NCBI RefSeq assembly: GCF_001423765.1
Contig: NZ_LMPG01000001.1
Span: 626,073-690,072 of the forward strand
From: Sphingomonas sp. Leaf343
Lineage (GTDB): Bacteria > Pseudomonadota > Alphaproteobacteria > Sphingomonadales > Sphingomonadaceae
DNA: 64,000 bases
Direction: 5' to 3'
The notes below the pieces were generated by a model. That model saw only the letters and a program-made list of their open reading frames with translations. It ran no database searches and was not told where the DNA came from. Below are positions 62,887 through 64,000 of the stretch, one piece after another. Each line of letters starts with the position of its first letter. The first letter of the stretch is position 1. The position numbers were made by a program, and so were the translations under genes.

Positions 62887-64000
62887 TCATTCGTGGAACT
62901 CCGCGATCTCCGGAATCCGGCCGAACGCGATCTTGGTGCCGACCCGGTCGAGCCGGCCGCCGCCGAGCGGCCCCACGCTGACGGCGTTGCGACCCCAGCG
63001 CTGGTTGATCCGGTCCATCGCGCAACTGAGCGCCAGCGTGCGCGTCTCCCGCGCCAGCGGATCGTCGGCATCGAGATGCGCCCAGAGCGAACCCTGTTCC
63101 GCTGCCACCGGTTCGATCCCCGACAGCGTCACGCCGACCATCCGCAACCGGAACCCGCCGGGCCGCGCCCGACCGGCCGCGAGCAGGCGCGGCAACAGCA
63201 ACCGGTCGAGATGATCGAGCACCACGAAGCTGTCCTGCGTCGTCGGCAGCCGGGTATGCCCGGCCCACTTGGCGCGCTTGCCGTCCACGCCGGGCTCCTC
63301 GAACCGGCAATGCAGCACCAGCTCGCGCGCCCGATACCCCTTGCGGCGAAGGCGACTGGCGGCTTTCAACGCGAGGCGGCGGGCGGTGAGCCGTGCTCCC
63401 TCGACGTCGCGATGGCGCGGCGACAGGACGTGGCTGTGTCCGACGGTGCGCGGCTGAGACGGCTTTTCGGGCAGGTCGACGCCGTGGAGCAGATACCACA
63501 GCCGGTCGCCATCGGTGCCGCCCCAGGCATGCCCGGCATCGCGCGGTCGCCGCTCGCAAAGCTGGCGGATGTCGTTCACGCCGTCGCGCGCCAGCCGCCG
63601 CTCCATCTTCTCGCCGATGCCGCTGATGTCGCGCAGCCGCAGGCGGTAGAGGGCGTGCGGCAGATCATGTTGCTCGAAGACGACGAGGCCATCGGGTTTC
63701 ATCAGGTCCGACGCGAGCTTGGCGAGCAGGCGGTTGGGCGCGATCCCGATCGAGGAGGTCATCCGCTCCCCCACCGCGGCGCGGATGCCGGCCTTGATCC
63801 GCGCCGCCAGCGCCTCCGCATCGGCGCGCGCATTCTCGTTGTCGAGCAGGCGGCAGGCGACCTCGTCGATCGAACAGATCCGGGTGACAGGAATGTGGCG
63901 GCCGATTTCCGCGACGATCGCGTCGTGGAATTCGACATAGCGTTCGTGGCGGGCCGGCGTGACGACGACCTCCGGGCAGAGTTCCCGCGCCCGCCACACC
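62887..64000 (-). CDS. Y-family DNA polymerase, DinB-like (5' end outside the window)
   Basis: A partial translesion polymerase; the visible 371 residues start inside the protein (WRARELCPEVVV), so the N-terminal catalytic motif (first ~50 residues) is cut off by the window edge. Catalytic acidic residues are in RICSIDEVACRL, the palm/thumb has TSSIGIAPNRLLAKLASDLMKPDG, the helix-hairpin-helix is RDISGIGEKMERRLARDG, and the little-finger domain follows from about residue 190. No clear beta-clamp motif (QxxLF) is at the C-terminus. It probably copies past damage; no dnaE2/imuA neighbour is seen. Confidence 0.9.
   Translation of the reverse strand, partial: VWRARELCPEVVVTPARHERYVEFHDAIVAEIGRHIPVTRICSIDEVACRLLDNENARADAEALAARIKAGIRAAVGERMTSSIGIAPNRLLAKLASDLMKPDGLVVFEQHDLPHALYRLRLRDISGIGEKMERRLARDGVNDIRQLCERRPRDAGHAWGGTDGDRLWYLLHGVDLPEKPSQPRTVGHSHVLSPRHRDVEGARLTARRLALKAASRLRRKGYRARELVLHCRFEEPGVDGKRAKWAGHTRLPTTQDSFVVLDHLDRLLLPRLLAAGRARPGGFRLRMVGVTLSGIEPVAAEQGSLWAHLDADDPLARETRTLALSCAMDRINQRWGRNAVSVGPLGGGRLDRVGTKIAFGRIPEIAEFHE

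Overview
The window is GC-rich, gene-dense chromosomal DNA from an alphaproteobacterium, most likely a sphingomonad (Sphingomonas or a close relative). Pointers are the operon rpmF-plsX-fabH-ihfA-merR, a class I lysyl-tRNA synthetase, the complex I accessory protein NDUFA12 next to a DUF2155 protein, two Uma2-family proteins, genes of the 'ligase-associated DNA damage response' set, and short dispersed inverted repeats of the kind common in sphingomonads. No transposase, integrase, phage gene or CRISPR array is visible. The identification rests on reading the sequence only; no database search was run.

Layout. 0.1-5.5 kb: tldD, a small zinc-binding protein, an ABC ATPase, a secreted unknown and an ABC exporter. 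5.6-15.4 kb: a soluble chemotaxis receptor, nadB, sixA, a DinG/XPD-type helicase, a Uma2 protein, a cupin_8 protein and lysK. 15.4-20.2 kb: a secreted unknown, nhaA with an acetylpolyamine amidohydrolase-like gene, and a PepSY membrane pair with a possible Fur site upstream. 20.5-23.7 kb: the fatty acid/ribosomal/nucleoid operon rpmF-plsX-fabH-ihfA-merR. 23.8-29 kb: MAPEG protein, metallo-beta-lactamase-fold hydrolase, a pabB-pabC fusion, an aspartate aminotransferase, and a small membrane protein coupled to an exported MsrA. 29.1-35.4 kb: pdeM, the Lhr-type helicase and the MBL exonuclease of the DNA damage set, but without the ATP-dependent ligase normally found with them. 35.4-37.3 kb: ECF sigma factor, RskA-like anti-sigma and a Uma2 gene. 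37.4-42.2 kb: rpiB-glyA-small ORF-nrdR, then a GIY-YIG nuclease domain fused in frame to a TrmJ-like tRNA methyltransferase, chorismate mutase and rpsD. 42.3-48.5 kb: a decayed S9 peptidase, then an overlapping set of M28 peptidase, aguA, aguB (agmatine to putrescine) and a secreted unknown. 48.5-55.4 kb: family 5 uracil-DNA glycosylase, folK, tRNA-Lys(UUU), GAF, PilZ, PAP2, citrate-lyase-like, galE, a cytosolic MsrA, a lipoprotein and a Sua5-type tsaC. 55.4-64 kb: acyl-CoA dehydrogenase, fatty acyl-AMP ligase, recX, a double cold-shock protein, a DUF192 lipoprotein, NDUFA12, DUF2155, aat, a MliC-like lipoprotein and a Y-family polymerase cut by the window end.

The most unusual region is 39.9-41.2 kb. 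The GIY-YIG domain is flanked by two inverted copies of a ~50 bp repeat; the left copy supplies the ribosome binding site and the right copy is translated as the linker into TrmJ. Other points worth a second look are a probable CTG start codon for the Lhr-type helicase, a terminator-like hairpin in the rpmF leader, a 181 bp convergent overlap of DUF2155 and aat, a tRNA-Lys with two mismatches in its anticodon stem, and a peptidase pseudogene with three lesions.
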